A stretch of 10,674 bases of DNA from Actinomycetales bacterium (GCA_012838715.1 DUOR01000062.1:1-10674), one strand, 5' to 3'; counted from the first letter of the stretch, positions 1-7,857 are shown. Numbers and translations: made by a program. The notes: generated by a model from the sequence alone, not told the origin.

Positions 1-126
1 GCCGGCGAAGAACATCAATTCCTGAGACAGGAACACGATCGTCCCGACACTGACCATGTTCGGTCGGTTCAGTGTCGCGGCACGACGTGGTGCTGTCATA
101 CCTGTGTTTTCAACTGCGCTCGTCAC
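1..126 (-). CDS. ctaE: Cytochrome c oxidase subunit III, N-terminal part
   Basis: This is the start of subunit III of the aa3-type cytochrome c oxidase, a membrane subunit of the oxidase that actinobacteria couple to the bc1 complex. The gene runs off the left edge and only 42 codons are present. I read a GTG start at 126-124, giving [10 protein letters not shown] as the first residues, followed by [20 protein letters not shown] (19-38) and FFAG (39-42). That conserved segment enters the first transmembrane helix and is characteristic of actinobacterial CtaE. An internal ATG at 99-97 is an alternative start, but the residues before it resemble the N-terminus I remember for C. glutamicum CtaE, so I prefer the GTG. 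No clear Shine-Dalgarno precedes the GTG; a -10-like CATACT (minus strand, 139-134) ends 7 bp before it. In related genomes qcrCAB follows ctaE; that part lies outside the window. Confidence 0.9.
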   Translation of the reverse strand, partial: MTSAVENTGMTAPRRAATLNRPNMVSVGTIVFLSQELMFFAG

Positions 127-267
127 GATGAACAGTATGGCCTGTCGTTAAGAAAGAGTCACGTTGCAACCCCCGTTTTGGTTCAGATTTCTCTAAAACC
201 CCAGGTCGCCGCAAAAGATTCCTGAGAGTTTTCGTAAATTTTCCGAACCGGGGGAACTTATCTTGTC

Positions 268-278
268 GCTTTCCGACG
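268..278 (-). repeat. 11-bp core of the repeated 14-bp motif, partial copy
   Basis: On the minus strand this reads CGTCGGAAAGC, the first 11 bases of the 14-bp motif found in full at 497-510, 5638-5651 and 8422-8435. It then diverges (GAC instead of ACC). It lies about 140 bp upstream of ctaE. It may be a degenerate second site or chance. Confidence 0.35.
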
Positions 279-496
279 CTTCCCCTTCGGCGTCCCCGCG
301 CCTCCCGGCTTCCACCGGTGGCATTCCGCCCGCGCGGTCCGGCCGCCCCCACGGCCGAGTCCGGCGAACCTGTGCCGAACCTTATGGCAAGCGAGTGTAG
401 CGCATGAGCGTTTCCGGCGGCCCACCCCTCCCGACCACCGCACCCCCGTAACCCCCGCCGGTATCGCCGCTCCCCCACCGGGGCGCGGCAACGGGC

Positions 497-510
497 CGTC
501 GGAAAGCACC
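497..510 (+). repeat. 14-bp intergenic motif CGTCGGAAAGCACC, copy 1
   Basis: Exact 14-bp match to copies at 5638-5651 and (inverted) 8422-8435. It lies 117 bp upstream of trpD in the ctaE/trpD divergent spacer. It could be a regulator site or a small dispersed element; I do not recognise it as a known operator. Confidence 0.55.
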
Positions 511-538
511 CTCGCGAGCGGAGGCCGGGGCGGGGCCG

Positions 539-544
539 TAATAT
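539..544 (+). promoter_or_regulatory. Candidate -10 element for trpD
   Basis: TAATAT stands out in a very GC-rich stretch and would start transcription near 551, giving a leader of roughly 75 nt before trpD. No convincing -35 is visible, which is common in corynebacteria. Confidence 0.35.
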
Positions 545-627
545 TCCACCTCGTACCCGATTGCACGGGACTGCCCCGCGGTTTCCGCCGCGACGGGCGC
601 AGGAGCACGAAAGTTAAGGAGCGAAGC

Positions 628-1680
628 ATGACCCAGCACACCGCCAACCCCGGACAGGTCAACTGGCGACAGGTGCTGGGCCTCATCGGCGCCCGCCGCG
701 AGCTGCCCGCCGAGGCCGTCCGTTTCGCCATGGACGAGGTCATGACCGGCCGCGCCTCCGACGTCCACGTCGCCGCGTTCGCCTTCGGCCTCTTCGCCAA
801 GGGCATCACCCCGTCCGAGCTCGACGCCGCCGCAACGGGCATGCTCGCCCACGCCGCCGACGTGGAGCTTCCCGACGCCGCCGGCGCCGTCGACATCGTC
901 GGCACCGGTGGCGACGGCGCCCACACGGTGAACATCTCCACCATGTCCTCGGTCGTGGTCGCCGCGTCCGGCACGCCGGTGCTCAAGCACGGCAACCGCG
1001 CCGCCTCCTCCAAGTCCGGCGGCGCCGACATGCTGGAGGCGCTGGGCCTCGACATCGCCGACGGCCACGTCAACTCCCCCGCCCACCCGGACTTCCGCCT
1101 CCGCTTCCTCTTCGCCGCGACGTACCACCCGGCGATGCGCTACGCGGGCCCCGTCCGCTCGCAGCTGGCCGTGCCCACCCTGTTCAACCTCCTCGGCCCG
1201 CTGACCAACCCGGCACAGCCGAAGGCCTCCCTCATCGGCTGCGCCTTCGAGGACCAGATGGAGACCATGGCAGGCGCCTTCGCCCGCCGCGGCCAGCGCG
1301 TGCTGGTCGTCCGCGGTTCCGACGGACTCGACGAAATCACCGTCACCGGCCCGACCCGCGTGTTCATCGTGGAGGACGGCAACGTCACCGAGGACATCAT
1401 CGACCCCCTCGATTACGGCATGACCCACGCCCCGGCCGACTCCCTCCGCGGCGGCGAGCCCGCCTACAACGCCGAGGTCGCGCACAAGGTGTGGAACAAC
1501 GAAATCCAGGGCCCCATCCGCGACGCCGTGCTGCTGAACTCCGCCGCCGCCCTCGTCGCCGCCCACGGCCTCGGCGGCCGCAGCCTCCGCGAGGCCATGG
1601 CCGAGAAGCTGGCCGTCGTCCGCGAGACCCTCGACTCCGGCCGCTGCGCCGAGATCATGCAGGCCGCGACCGCGCAGTAG
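628..1680 (+). CDS. trpD: Anthranilate phosphoribosyltransferase TrpD
   Basis: Transfers the phosphoribosyl group of PRPP to anthranilate, the second committed step of tryptophan synthesis, in the cytoplasm. The product is 350 aa, normal for the family. The N-terminal helical domain (about 1-85) precedes the nucleoside phosphorylase-like catalytic domain. Visible motifs are the glycine-rich PRPP loop VGTGGDGAHTVNIS (91-104), KHGNRAASSKSG (120-131), the conserved PVRSQLAVPTLFNLLGPLTN (175-194) and the metal-binding DGLDE (232-236). The ATG is well placed, with AAGGAG 6 nt upstream. No other trp gene is adjacent; the gene stands alone and divergent from ctaE, the arrangement found in M. tuberculosis (Rv2192c/Rv2193). 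An intrinsic terminator follows at 1790-1828, so it is probably monocistronic. Whether a second trpD exists in a trp operon elsewhere cannot be seen here. Confidence 0.96.
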   Translation: MTQHTANPGQVNWRQVLGLIGARRELPAEAVRFAMDEVMTGRASDVHVAAFAFGLFAKGITPSELDAAATGMLAHAADVELPDAAGAVDIVGTGGDGAHTVNISTMSSVVVAASGTPVLKHGNRAASSKSGGADMLEALGLDIADGHVNSPAHPDFRLRFLFAATYHPAMRYAGPVRSQLAVPTLFNLLGPLTNPAQPKASLIGCAFEDQMETMAGAFARRGQRVLVVRGSDGLDEITVTGPTRVFIVEDGNVTEDIIDPLDYGMTHAPADSLRGGEPAYNAEVAHKVWNNEIQGPIRDAVLLNSAAALVAAHGLGGRSLREAMAEKLAVVRETLDSGRCAEIMQAATAQ

Positions 1681-1698
1681 CGGTTCCGCCGCGGCGGC

Positions 1699-1716
1699 CC
1701 ACGCGCGCGTGCGTGG
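1699..1716 (+). terminator. Short GC-rich stem-loop after trpD
   Basis: CCACGC and GCGTGG form a perfect 6-bp stem around a 6-nt loop, 18 nt after the trpD stop. There is no T-run, so it may be only a 3'-end stabilising hairpin. The stronger terminator is at 1790-1828. Confidence 0.3.
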
Positions 1717-1789
1717 CCCACCGTGGCCCGCTGCTGCCGGCTTGGCGGCGCGACAATATATAAGGCATTAACGGGAAACGTCCGAAACG

Positions 1790-1828
1790 AACGCCGTCCG
1801 CCCAATTCACCGGGGCAGACGGCGTTTT
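1790..1828 (+). terminator. Intrinsic terminator between trpD and the ABC-F gene
   Basis: A long stem: AACGCCGTC (1790-1798) pairs perfectly with GACGGCGTT (1818-1826), and inside it GCCC (1800-1803) pairs with GGGC (1813-1816), leaving a 9-nt loop. The 3' side runs into TTTT (1825-1828). It most simply ends trpD. Because a -10-like TATAAG lies at 1759-1764, upstream of the hairpin, it could instead act as an attenuator in an ABC-F leader. Confidence 0.75.
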
Positions 1829-1857
1829 CGCGTCTCCCGGCACCCCGGCGAGCAGCG

Positions 1858-1863
1858 TAAACT
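1858..1863 (+). promoter_or_regulatory. Candidate -10 for a leaderless ABC-F transcript
   Basis: TAAACT ends 8 bp before the ATG at 1872, the spacing at which transcription would begin on or next to the start codon. There is no usable Shine-Dalgarno; GGTGG at 1864-1868 is too close. No -35 is evident. Confidence 0.5.
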
Positions 1864-1871
1864 GGTGGATT

Positions 1872-3590
<1,719 letters not shown>

Positions 3591-3615
3591 GGCCGGCAAG
3601 CCGAGAACATCTAAA

Positions 3616-3640
3616 GCCCGGGCACGCGTCGTGCCCGGGC
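3616..3640 (+). terminator. Strong stem-loop after the ABC-F gene
   Basis: GCCCGGGCAC and GTGCCCGGGC form a perfect 10-bp stem around the 5-nt loop GCGTC, 25 nt after the ABC-F stop. There is no downstream T-run, but the stem is very stable. It probably ends the ABC-F transcript and may also block readthrough from ctaF. Confidence 0.7.
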
Positions 3641-3648
3641 ATGGGGAA

Positions 3649-3679
3649 ACCCCGCCACCGGAAGGCCAGATGGCGGGGT
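3649..3679. terminator. Second stem-loop in the convergent spacer
   Basis: ACCCCGCCA (3649-3657) pairs perfectly with TGGCGGGGT (3671-3679) around a 13-nt loop. Being symmetric it can form in transcripts from either side. It lies 8 bp beyond the hairpin at 3616-3640. Confidence 0.55.
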
Positions 3680-3685
3680 CGTTCG

Positions 3686-3715
3686 CGTCCGGGCCGCTCG
3701 CGCGGCCGGTGGACG
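3686..3715 (-). terminator. Stem-loop downstream of ctaF
   Basis: GGCCGC (3692-3697) pairs with GCGGCC (3702-3707) around TCGC, and an outer CGTCC (3686-3690) pairs with GGACG (3711-3715). It begins about 20 nt past the ctaF stop on the minus strand, a suitable place to end the ctaCF transcript. It lacks a U-tract. Confidence 0.45.
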
Positions 3716-3734
3716 CCGTCGTACGTTTTTCCGC

Positions 3735-4175
3735 TTAGTCGTGCGGGGTGACGTACTGGGTGTTCAGGCGGGTGGTCGCCCAAATCATCAGGACGGCGCC
3801 CAGGGCGATGAGCCAGTACAGCCAGAAGGCGATACCGTAGCCCAGCAGCAGCAGGGCGAGGCACATCACGAACGGCCAGATGGAAGCCGCGGAGAAGAAG
3901 CCCAGCGTACCGGCGCCGTCGGCGACCTCGGCCTCCTCCCAGTCGGACGGGGTGATGTCGGAGCGGGTCTCCGTGAAGTGGAAGTACACGCCCAGGAACA
4001 GGGTGAGCAGGGTGCTCATGAACAGGCCGGTGGCGCCGGCCCACTCGAGGCGGCCCTGGTTCTCGTTGATGACGGAACCGGTGTCCTGCAGGTACATCGT
4101 GCCGAAGATGTACACGACGGCCACGACGCCCAGGAACACGGTAAGGCCGTAGAACAGCTTGGCTGCTGACTTCAT
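3735..4175 (-). CDS. ctaF: Cytochrome c oxidase subunit IV, actinobacterial type
   Basis: The small fourth subunit of the actinobacterial aa3 oxidase, an integral membrane protein of the cytochrome bc1-aa3 supercomplex. The product is 146 aa. Four hydrophobic segments are visible at about 7-29, 46-66, 94-112 and 113-133. Between the second and third is an acidic loop (FTETRSDITPSDWEEAE, 67-83) that is typical of this family. The ATG has AAGGA 8 nt upstream. The gene begins 31 bp after the ctaC stop on the same strand, so the two form a ctaCF operon, as in other actinobacteria. Its 3' end faces the ABC-F gene, with stem-loops between. I see no truncation or odd residue. Confidence 0.93.
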   Translation of the reverse strand: MKSAAKLFYGLTVFLGVVAVVYIFGTMYLQDTGSVINENQGRLEWAGATGLFMSTLLTLFLGVYFHFTETRSDITPSDWEEAEVADGAGTLGFFSAASIWPFVMCLALLLLGYGIAFWLYWLIALGAVLMIWATTRLNTQYVTPHD

Positions 4176-4206
4176 GTCGTTGGTCCTTCTTTGAAGTGGT
4201 GGGCGG

Positions 4207-5373
4207 TTAGTTGGCGGCGTTCAGGTCGACCGTGTTCGCCTCGCGGTTACCCATGTCACGGGTGTCCAGGCGGCCGGAGTTGAACGGGGAGGTCGACACG
4301 GCGAAGGGCTCTTCACCGATGGACTCGAGGGCCTCGGCGTTGGAGGCGCCCGGGTTGTCCTGGCGGAACTGGATGTACTCGGCGAACTGCTCGCGGGTGA
4401 CCGCGCGAATCTCGAAGTTCATCATCGCGTGGTAGGTGCCGCACATCTCGGCGCAGCGGCCGACGAAGGCGTTGGAGTAGTTGTCGCGCGGGTTGTCCAT
4501 GTTCTCGGCGCGGCGGTCGAACGTGGAGGAGTCGATGGCCTCAATCTGGAAGCGGCGGTTCGACTTGTTGGCCTCGGGGTGCGGGAACGCGTCACGCTTG
4601 AAGAGGAACTCCGGGACCCAGAAGGAGTGGACCACGTCGGAGGACGCGAGGTCGAACTCGATGGCGGTGTCCTGCGGGACGACCAGCACCGGGACCTCCT
4701 CGGTGGTGCCGAGGGTCTCGATCTCGTTGAAGTGGAGGTAAGAGAGGTCCTGGCTGGCCTGACCGTGAACCGGGTAGTCGCGCTGGTTGCGGTCGTCGTC
4801 GCCCTCTTCACCGGTGAAGAAGACCTCCGGGTCGGAACCGTCGATGCGGCCGACGTAGTCCTCGCCGTCACCCATCAGGTCGCCGGAAATCTGGGCGTAG
4901 CCGAACTTCCAGTTCCACTGGAAACCGGTGACGTCGACGACGACCTCCGGCTCCTTGTCCATGGCGGTGACCTTGTCCTGGGTCTGGACGGTGAAGAAGA
5001 ACAGGCCCATGACGATGATGATCGGGATGATCGTGAGGATCAGCTCGAGCGGGACGTTGTAGGCGGTCTGGCGCGGGAACTCGTCCTTGCCGGCCTTCTT
5101 GGCCTTCTTCGCGGAGAAGCCGACCATGGAGTAAATGGTGAGGCCCCAGACGGCGATGCCGATGATCCAGGCCACAACCCAGGTCCACACCCAGAAGTTG
5201 CCCATGACCTCGGCCTCCGGGGTAACACCCTCGGGCCAGCCGAAACGGAGCAGCTTGAAGAAGCCGTTGTCCGGGTACCCGACCTCGCAACCGGCGAGCA
5301 GCGTGGCGCTGCCGGCGAGAACACCGAGTGCACCGAGCTTGCGGGCGACTCCGTTCTTTCTACGCTGATTCAC
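4207..5373 (-). CDS. ctaC: Cytochrome c oxidase subunit II (CuA lipoprotein)
   Basis: Subunit II accepts electrons from cytochrome c1 through its binuclear CuA centre and passes them to subunit I. I place the start at the GTG at 5373-5371, because AGGAAGG lies 9 nt upstream; this gives 388 aa. Residues 1-29 form a lipoprotein signal ending in LLAGC, so Cys29 is the expected lipidated residue. Two transmembrane helices follow at about 57-83 and 107-128, then the FQWNWKFGY motif (151-159) and a cupredoxin domain. CuA ligands are present: His249 in VVHSFWVPEF, then Cys307, Glu309, Cys311, His315 and Met318 in CAEMCGTYHAMM. An acidic insert lies at about 163-200, and the stretch at 281-301 before the CuA loop looks longer than in C. 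glutamicum as I recall it. Operon with ctaF; a TATACT -10 and a candidate GlxR site lie upstream. Confidence 0.95.
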   Translation of the reverse strand: MNQRRKNGVARKLGALGVLAGSATLLAGCEVGYPDNGFFKLLRFGWPEGVTPEAEVMGNFWVWTWVVAWIIGIAVWGLTIYSMVGFSAKKAKKAGKDEFPRQTAYNVPLELILTIIPIIIVMGLFFFTVQTQDKVTAMDKEPEVVVDVTGFQWNWKFGYAQISGDLMGDGEDYVGRIDGSDPEVFFTGEEGDDDRNQRDYPVHGQASQDLSYLHFNEIETLGTTEEVPVLVVPQDTAIEFDLASSDVVHSFWVPEFLFKRDAFPHPEANKSNRRFQIEAIDSSTFDRRAENMDNPRDNYSNAFVGRCAEMCGTYHAMMNFEIRAVTREQFAEYIQFRQDNPGASNAEALESIGEEPFAVSTSPFNSGRLDTRDMGNREANTVDLNAAN

Positions 5374-5401
5374 GTGTGTCTGCCTTCCTGATCCACACAA
5401 T

Positions 5402-5412
5402 CCTGAGAACCC
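5402..5412 (+). repeat. 11-bp direct repeat CCTGAGAACCC, copy 1
   Basis: Identical to 5516-5526. This copy lies in the ctaC 5' leader and overlaps the left arm of the stem-loop at 5406-5423. Confidence 0.5.
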
Positions 5413-5423
5413 ATCAGGGTTCT
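5406..5423 (-). promoter_or_regulatory. Stem-loop in the ctaC 5' leader
   Basis: AGAACCC (5406-5412) and GGGTTCT (5417-5423) form a perfect 7-bp inverted repeat around ATCA. In the ctaC mRNA it would end about 17 nt before the ribosome binding site (complement of 5383-5389). It could be an operator in DNA or a leader hairpin in RNA. It lacks a U-tract, so a terminator is unlikely. Confidence 0.45.
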
Positions 5424-5493
5424 GTCTTACCCAAGCAGGTTAGCCCATTCCTGTGAATTCTCCACACTGGTCTGACCTCACGGGGTGTCCACG

Positions 5494-5499
5494 AGTATA
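5494..5499 (-). promoter_or_regulatory. ctaC promoter -10
   Basis: On the minus strand this is TATACT, very close to the corynebacterial housekeeping -10. Transcription would begin near 5487, leaving a leader of about 115 nt before the GTG start. No strong -35 is seen, which would fit an activator-dependent promoter. Confidence 0.55.
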
Positions 5500-5515
5500 G
5501 ACGGGCTAATAAAAG

Positions 5516-5526
5516 CCTGAGAACCC
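5516..5526 (+). repeat. 11-bp direct repeat CCTGAGAACCC, copy 2
   Basis: Identical to 5402-5412. This copy lies just upstream of the ctaC -10, over the expected -35 region. Confidence 0.5.
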
Positions 5527-5554
5527 CCTACATGCCGGGGGTGAGGGCATTTTC

Positions 5555-5570
5555 GGTGATCCACGTCACA
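5555..5570. promoter_or_regulatory. Candidate GlxR (CRP-type) binding site
   Basis: GGTGATCCACGTCACA matches the GlxR/CRP consensus TGTGA-N6-TCACA at 9 of 10 fixed positions. Its centre is about 75 bp upstream of the predicted ctaC transcription start, a normal position for activation. GlxR control of cytochrome oxidase genes is known in C. glutamicum. Confidence 0.55.
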
Positions 5571-5637
5571 ACCGGTCGTTTCGGCGTGTTCCCCCTGTGC
5601 GGGGGTCACCGTCGCGTCGCCGGGTCGCGACCCCCGT

Positions 5638-5651
5638 CGTCGGAAAGCACC
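5638..5651 (+). repeat. 14-bp intergenic motif CGTCGGAAAGCACC, copy 2
   Basis: Exact match to 497-510 and, inverted, 8422-8435. It lies 140 bp upstream of asnB in the ctaC/asnB divergent spacer. Confidence 0.55.
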
Positions 5652-5744
5652 GCGCGCGTGCCGACGGGCGCCCGCCGCTCCCCCGCCCACGGCAGGCCCC
5701 GCCCCGCCGGAGGCCTACATATACGTCCCGGCCCGCAAGAGGAC

Positions 5745-5750
5745 TAGTGT
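5745..5750 (+). promoter_or_regulatory. Candidate asnB promoter -10
   Basis: TAGTGT fits the TANNNT pattern and would start transcription near 5757, about 35 nt before the coding start. TACATA at 5716-5721 is an alternative. Neither has a convincing -35. Confidence 0.3.
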
Positions 5751-5791
5751 TATCCCGGTCCCCCTCCCCGATGAAAGGTGTCTGCCCCAGC

Positions 5792-7717
5792 ATGTGTGGC
5801 CTCCTCGGAATCCTCGCAGCCAACTCCGATGCCGCGGAGCTGGTGCCCGCCATCGAGCGGGCGCTGCCCAAGATGCGCCACCGCGGCCCCGACGACGCGG
5901 GCACGTGGAACGACGCCGACGCCGTCTTCGGCTTCAACCGCCTGTCCATCATCGACCTCGAGCACAGCGCGCAGCCGCTGATCTGGGGGCCGGAGGATCA
6001 GCCCGGGCGGTACGCCATGACCTTCAACGGCGAGATCTACAACTACGTCGAGCTCCGCGAGGAACTCACCGGCGCCGGCTACTCCTTCAACACCTCCGGT
6101 GACGGCGAGCCGATTCTGGTCGGCTTCCACCACTGGGGTGAGGACGTCGTCACGCACCTGCGCGGCATGTTCGGCATCGCCATCTGGGACACGGTGGAGA
6201 AGAAGCTCTTCCTCGCCCGCGACCCCTTCGGCATCAAGCCGCTGTACTACGCCACCACCGACCGCGGCACCGCGTTCGCCTCGGAGAAGAAGTCCATCCT
6301 CGAGATGGCCCCCGAGCTCGGCGTCGACGACAAGGATCTGGACAAGCGCGCCCTCGTCCATTACATGGACCTGCAGTACGTCCCGGAGCCCGAATCGCTG
6401 CACACCGGCATCCGCCGCCTCGAATCCGGCTGCACCGCCACTCTGACCCCCGGCGGCGTCCTCGAGCAGAAGCGCTACTTCAAGCCCGAGTTCCCCATCC
6501 GCCCCGTCCCCAAGGGCGGCGAGCAGGCCGTGTACGAGCGCATCGCCGAGGCCCTCGAGGATTCCGTGGCCAAGCACATGCGCGCCGACGTCACCGTCGG
6601 TTCCTTCCTCTCCGGCGGCATCGACTCCACCGCCATCGCCGCGCTGGCCAAGCGCCACAACCCGAACCTGCTGACCTTCACCACCGGCTTCGAGCGCGAG
6701 GGCTTCTCCGAGATCGACGTCGCCGCCGAGTCCGCCGCCGCCATCGGCGTCGAGCACATCGTCAAGGTCGTCTCCCCGGAGGAGTTCGCCGCCGCCGTCC
6801 CGGAGATCATCTGGTTCCTCGACGACCCCGTCGCCGACCCCGCCCTCGTGCCGCTGTACTTCGTCGCCGCCGAGGCCCGCAAGCACGTCAAGGTCGTCCT
6901 CTCCGGCGAAGGCGCCGACGAGCTCTTCGGCGGATACACCATTTATAAGGAGCCGCTGTCCCTCGCCGGATTCGAGCGCGTCCCCGCCCCGCTGAAGCGC
7001 GGGCTGGCCAAGCTCGGCCAGGCGCTTCCCGACGGCATGCGCGGCAAGTCCCTGCTCGAGCGCGGCACCACCCCGCTCGAGGACCGCTACTACGGCAACG
7101 CCCGTTCCTTCAATTGGGAGCAGCTGAACACCGTGCTGCCGTGGGCCAAGCGCGAATGGGACCACCGCGAGGTCACCGCCCCCATCTACGCCAAGTCCGA
7201 GGGCATGGACCCGGTCACCCGCATGCAGCACCTCGACCTGTTCACCTGGCTGCGCGGCGACATCCTGGTCAAGGCCGACAAGATCACCATGGCCAACTCC
7301 CTCGAGCTGCGCGTCCCCTTCCTCGACCGCGAGGTGTTCAAGGTCGCCGAGACCCTTCCCGTCGACCAGCGCATCGCCGGCGGCACCACCAAGTACGCGC
7401 TGCGCAAGGCGATGGAGCTCATCGTCCCGCCGCACGTCCTCAATCGCCGCAAGCTCGGCTTCCCGGTGCCCATCCGCCACTGGCTCGCCGGCGAGGAGCT
7501 GAAGGGCTGGGCCCAGGACGTCATCCGCGAGTCGCAGACGGAGCACCTCATCGACAAGGCCGCCGTCCAGCGCATGCTCGACGAGCACCACCCGACCGAG
7601 CGCGACCACTCCCGCCGCCTGTGGACCATCCTCGCGTTCATGATCTGGCACGGCATCTTCATCGAGGGCCGCATCAAGCCGACCATCCCGCAGCGCGACT
7701 ACCCCGTCGACCTGTAA
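5792..7717 (+). CDS. asnB: Glutamine-dependent asparagine synthetase-like amidotransferase (LtsA/AsnB)
   Basis: A class II glutamine amidotransferase joined to an ATP-pyrophosphatase synthetase domain. In C. glutamicum the orthologue LtsA, and in M. tuberculosis AsnB (Rv2201), serve amidation of peptidoglycan diaminopimelate, so a cell-wall role is more likely than asparagine supply. The product is 641 aa, matching LtsA. I chose the ATG at 5792 because it exposes the catalytic Cys2 (MCGLLG) after Met removal. Motifs: RHRGPDD (29-35), NGEIYN (79-84), LARDPFGIKPLYY (141-153), ATP loop SGGIDS (274-279), and LSGEGADELFGGY at 6899-6937. GAAAGG lies 13 nt upstream, rather far. An in-frame ATG at 5771 would add seven residues and bury the nucleophile. 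Codons end almost always in C or G, as in highly expressed genes. A strong terminator follows. Confidence 0.96.
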   Translation: MCGLLGILAANSDAAELVPAIERALPKMRHRGPDDAGTWNDADAVFGFNRLSIIDLEHSAQPLIWGPEDQPGRYAMTFNGEIYNYVELREELTGAGYSFNTSGDGEPILVGFHHWGEDVVTHLRGMFGIAIWDTVEKKLFLARDPFGIKPLYYATTDRGTAFASEKKSILEMAPELGVDDKDLDKRALVHYMDLQYVPEPESLHTGIRRLESGCTATLTPGGVLEQKRYFKPEFPIRPVPKGGEQAVYERIAEALEDSVAKHMRADVTVGSFLSGGIDSTAIAALAKRHNPNLLTFTTGFEREGFSEIDVAAESAAAIGVEHIVKVVSPEEFAAAVPEIIWFLDDPVADPALVPLYFVAAEARKHVKVVLSGEGADELFGGYTIYKEPLSLAGFERVPAPLKRGLAKLGQALPDGMRGKSLLERGTTPLEDRYYGNARSFNWEQLNTVLPWAKREWDHREVTAPIYAKSEGMDPVTRMQHLDLFTWLRGDILVKADKITMANSLELRVPFLDREVFKVAETLPVDQRIAGGTTKYALRKAMELIVPPHVLNRRKLGFPVPIRHWLAGEELKGWAQDVIRESQTEHLIDKAAVQRMLDEHHPTERDHSRRLWTILAFMIWHGIFIEGRIKPTIPQRDYPVDL

Positions 7718-7735
7718 AACGTCGCACGATCGGAA

Positions 7736-7769
7736 AATCCCGCCGCCGGCGCAGTGCCGGGGCGGGATT
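7736..7769 (+). terminator. Terminator after asnB
   Basis: AATCCCGCC (7736-7744) pairs with GGCGGGATT (7761-7769), and inside it CCGGC (7746-7750) pairs with GCCGG (7756-7760) around GCAGT, with one unpaired G. The stem is 14 bp. It begins 18 nt past the asnB stop and is followed by a modest pyrimidine run (CTTCGCCTTTC). Confidence 0.8.
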
Positions 7770-7792
7770 CTTCGCCTTTCGACGCCTGAAGT

Positions 7793-7851
7793 GGCGGCCT
7801 TCCGGGGCCGCCTCTTCGGGCGGCCTCTTCTGGCCGCCGCTTCGGGCGGAT
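7793..7851. repeat. Phased array of alternating 7-bp inverted units
   Basis: GGCGGCC (7793-7799), GGCCGCC (7806-7812), GGCGGCC (7819-7825) and GGCCGCC (7832-7838) alternate in orientation at exactly 13-bp steps. A fifth, degenerate unit GGCGGAT falls on the next step (7845-7851). The 6-bp spacers are TTCCGG, TCTTCG, TCTTCT and GCTTCG. It is thus also a 26-bp tandem repeat present about 2.3 times. Any neighbouring pair can form a 7-bp stem with a 6-nt loop. It lies just past the stop of the minus-strand Fe-S carrier gene and probably helps end or stabilise that mRNA. Confidence 0.7.
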
Positions 7852-7857
7852 GCCTTC

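Larger units (their letters stand above)
127..627. other. Divergent intergenic spacer between ctaE and trpD
   Basis: About 500 bp without a convincing gene. The left part (127-260) is richer in A and T than its surroundings and should carry the ctaE control region; minus-strand -10-like hexamers are CATACT (139-134), TAAGTT (260-255) and TACACT (399-394). The right part is GC-rich and leads to trpD. It holds one full copy of a 14-bp motif at 497-510 and an 11-bp core of it, inverted, at 268-278. I found no tRNA, no convincing GlxR palindrome and no Trp-rich leader peptide. The open frames here have arginine- and glycine-rich translations typical of shadows in GC-rich DNA. Confidence 0.6.
5374..5791. 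other. Divergent intergenic spacer between ctaC and asnB
   Basis: A 418-bp control region. From left to right it holds the ctaC ribosome binding site, a leader stem-loop (5406-5423), a ctaC -10 (5494-5499), two copies of an 11-bp direct repeat, a candidate GlxR site (5555-5570), the perfect 12-bp palindrome GGGTCGCGACCC (5622-5633), a copy of the 14-bp motif (5638-5651) and a likely asnB promoter near 5716-5750. The ctaC half is AT-richer than the asnB half. Confidence 0.65.

Noticed and set aside
501..530. GGAA in the 14-bp motif as a SigH -35
   Set aside because: No GTT-type -10 follows at the required distance at any of the copies.
382..1566. A 394-codon minus-strand frame opposite trpD and its upstream spacer
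   Set aside because: Low-complexity Gly/Ala/Val/His translation with no motif; trpD occupies the other strand.
5750..7651. A 633-codon open frame on the minus strand opposite asnB
   Set aside because: It is a shadow of a GC-rich gene: the translation is Gly/Val/Ala/Asp-rich without a family motif, while the plus strand encodes a full LtsA.
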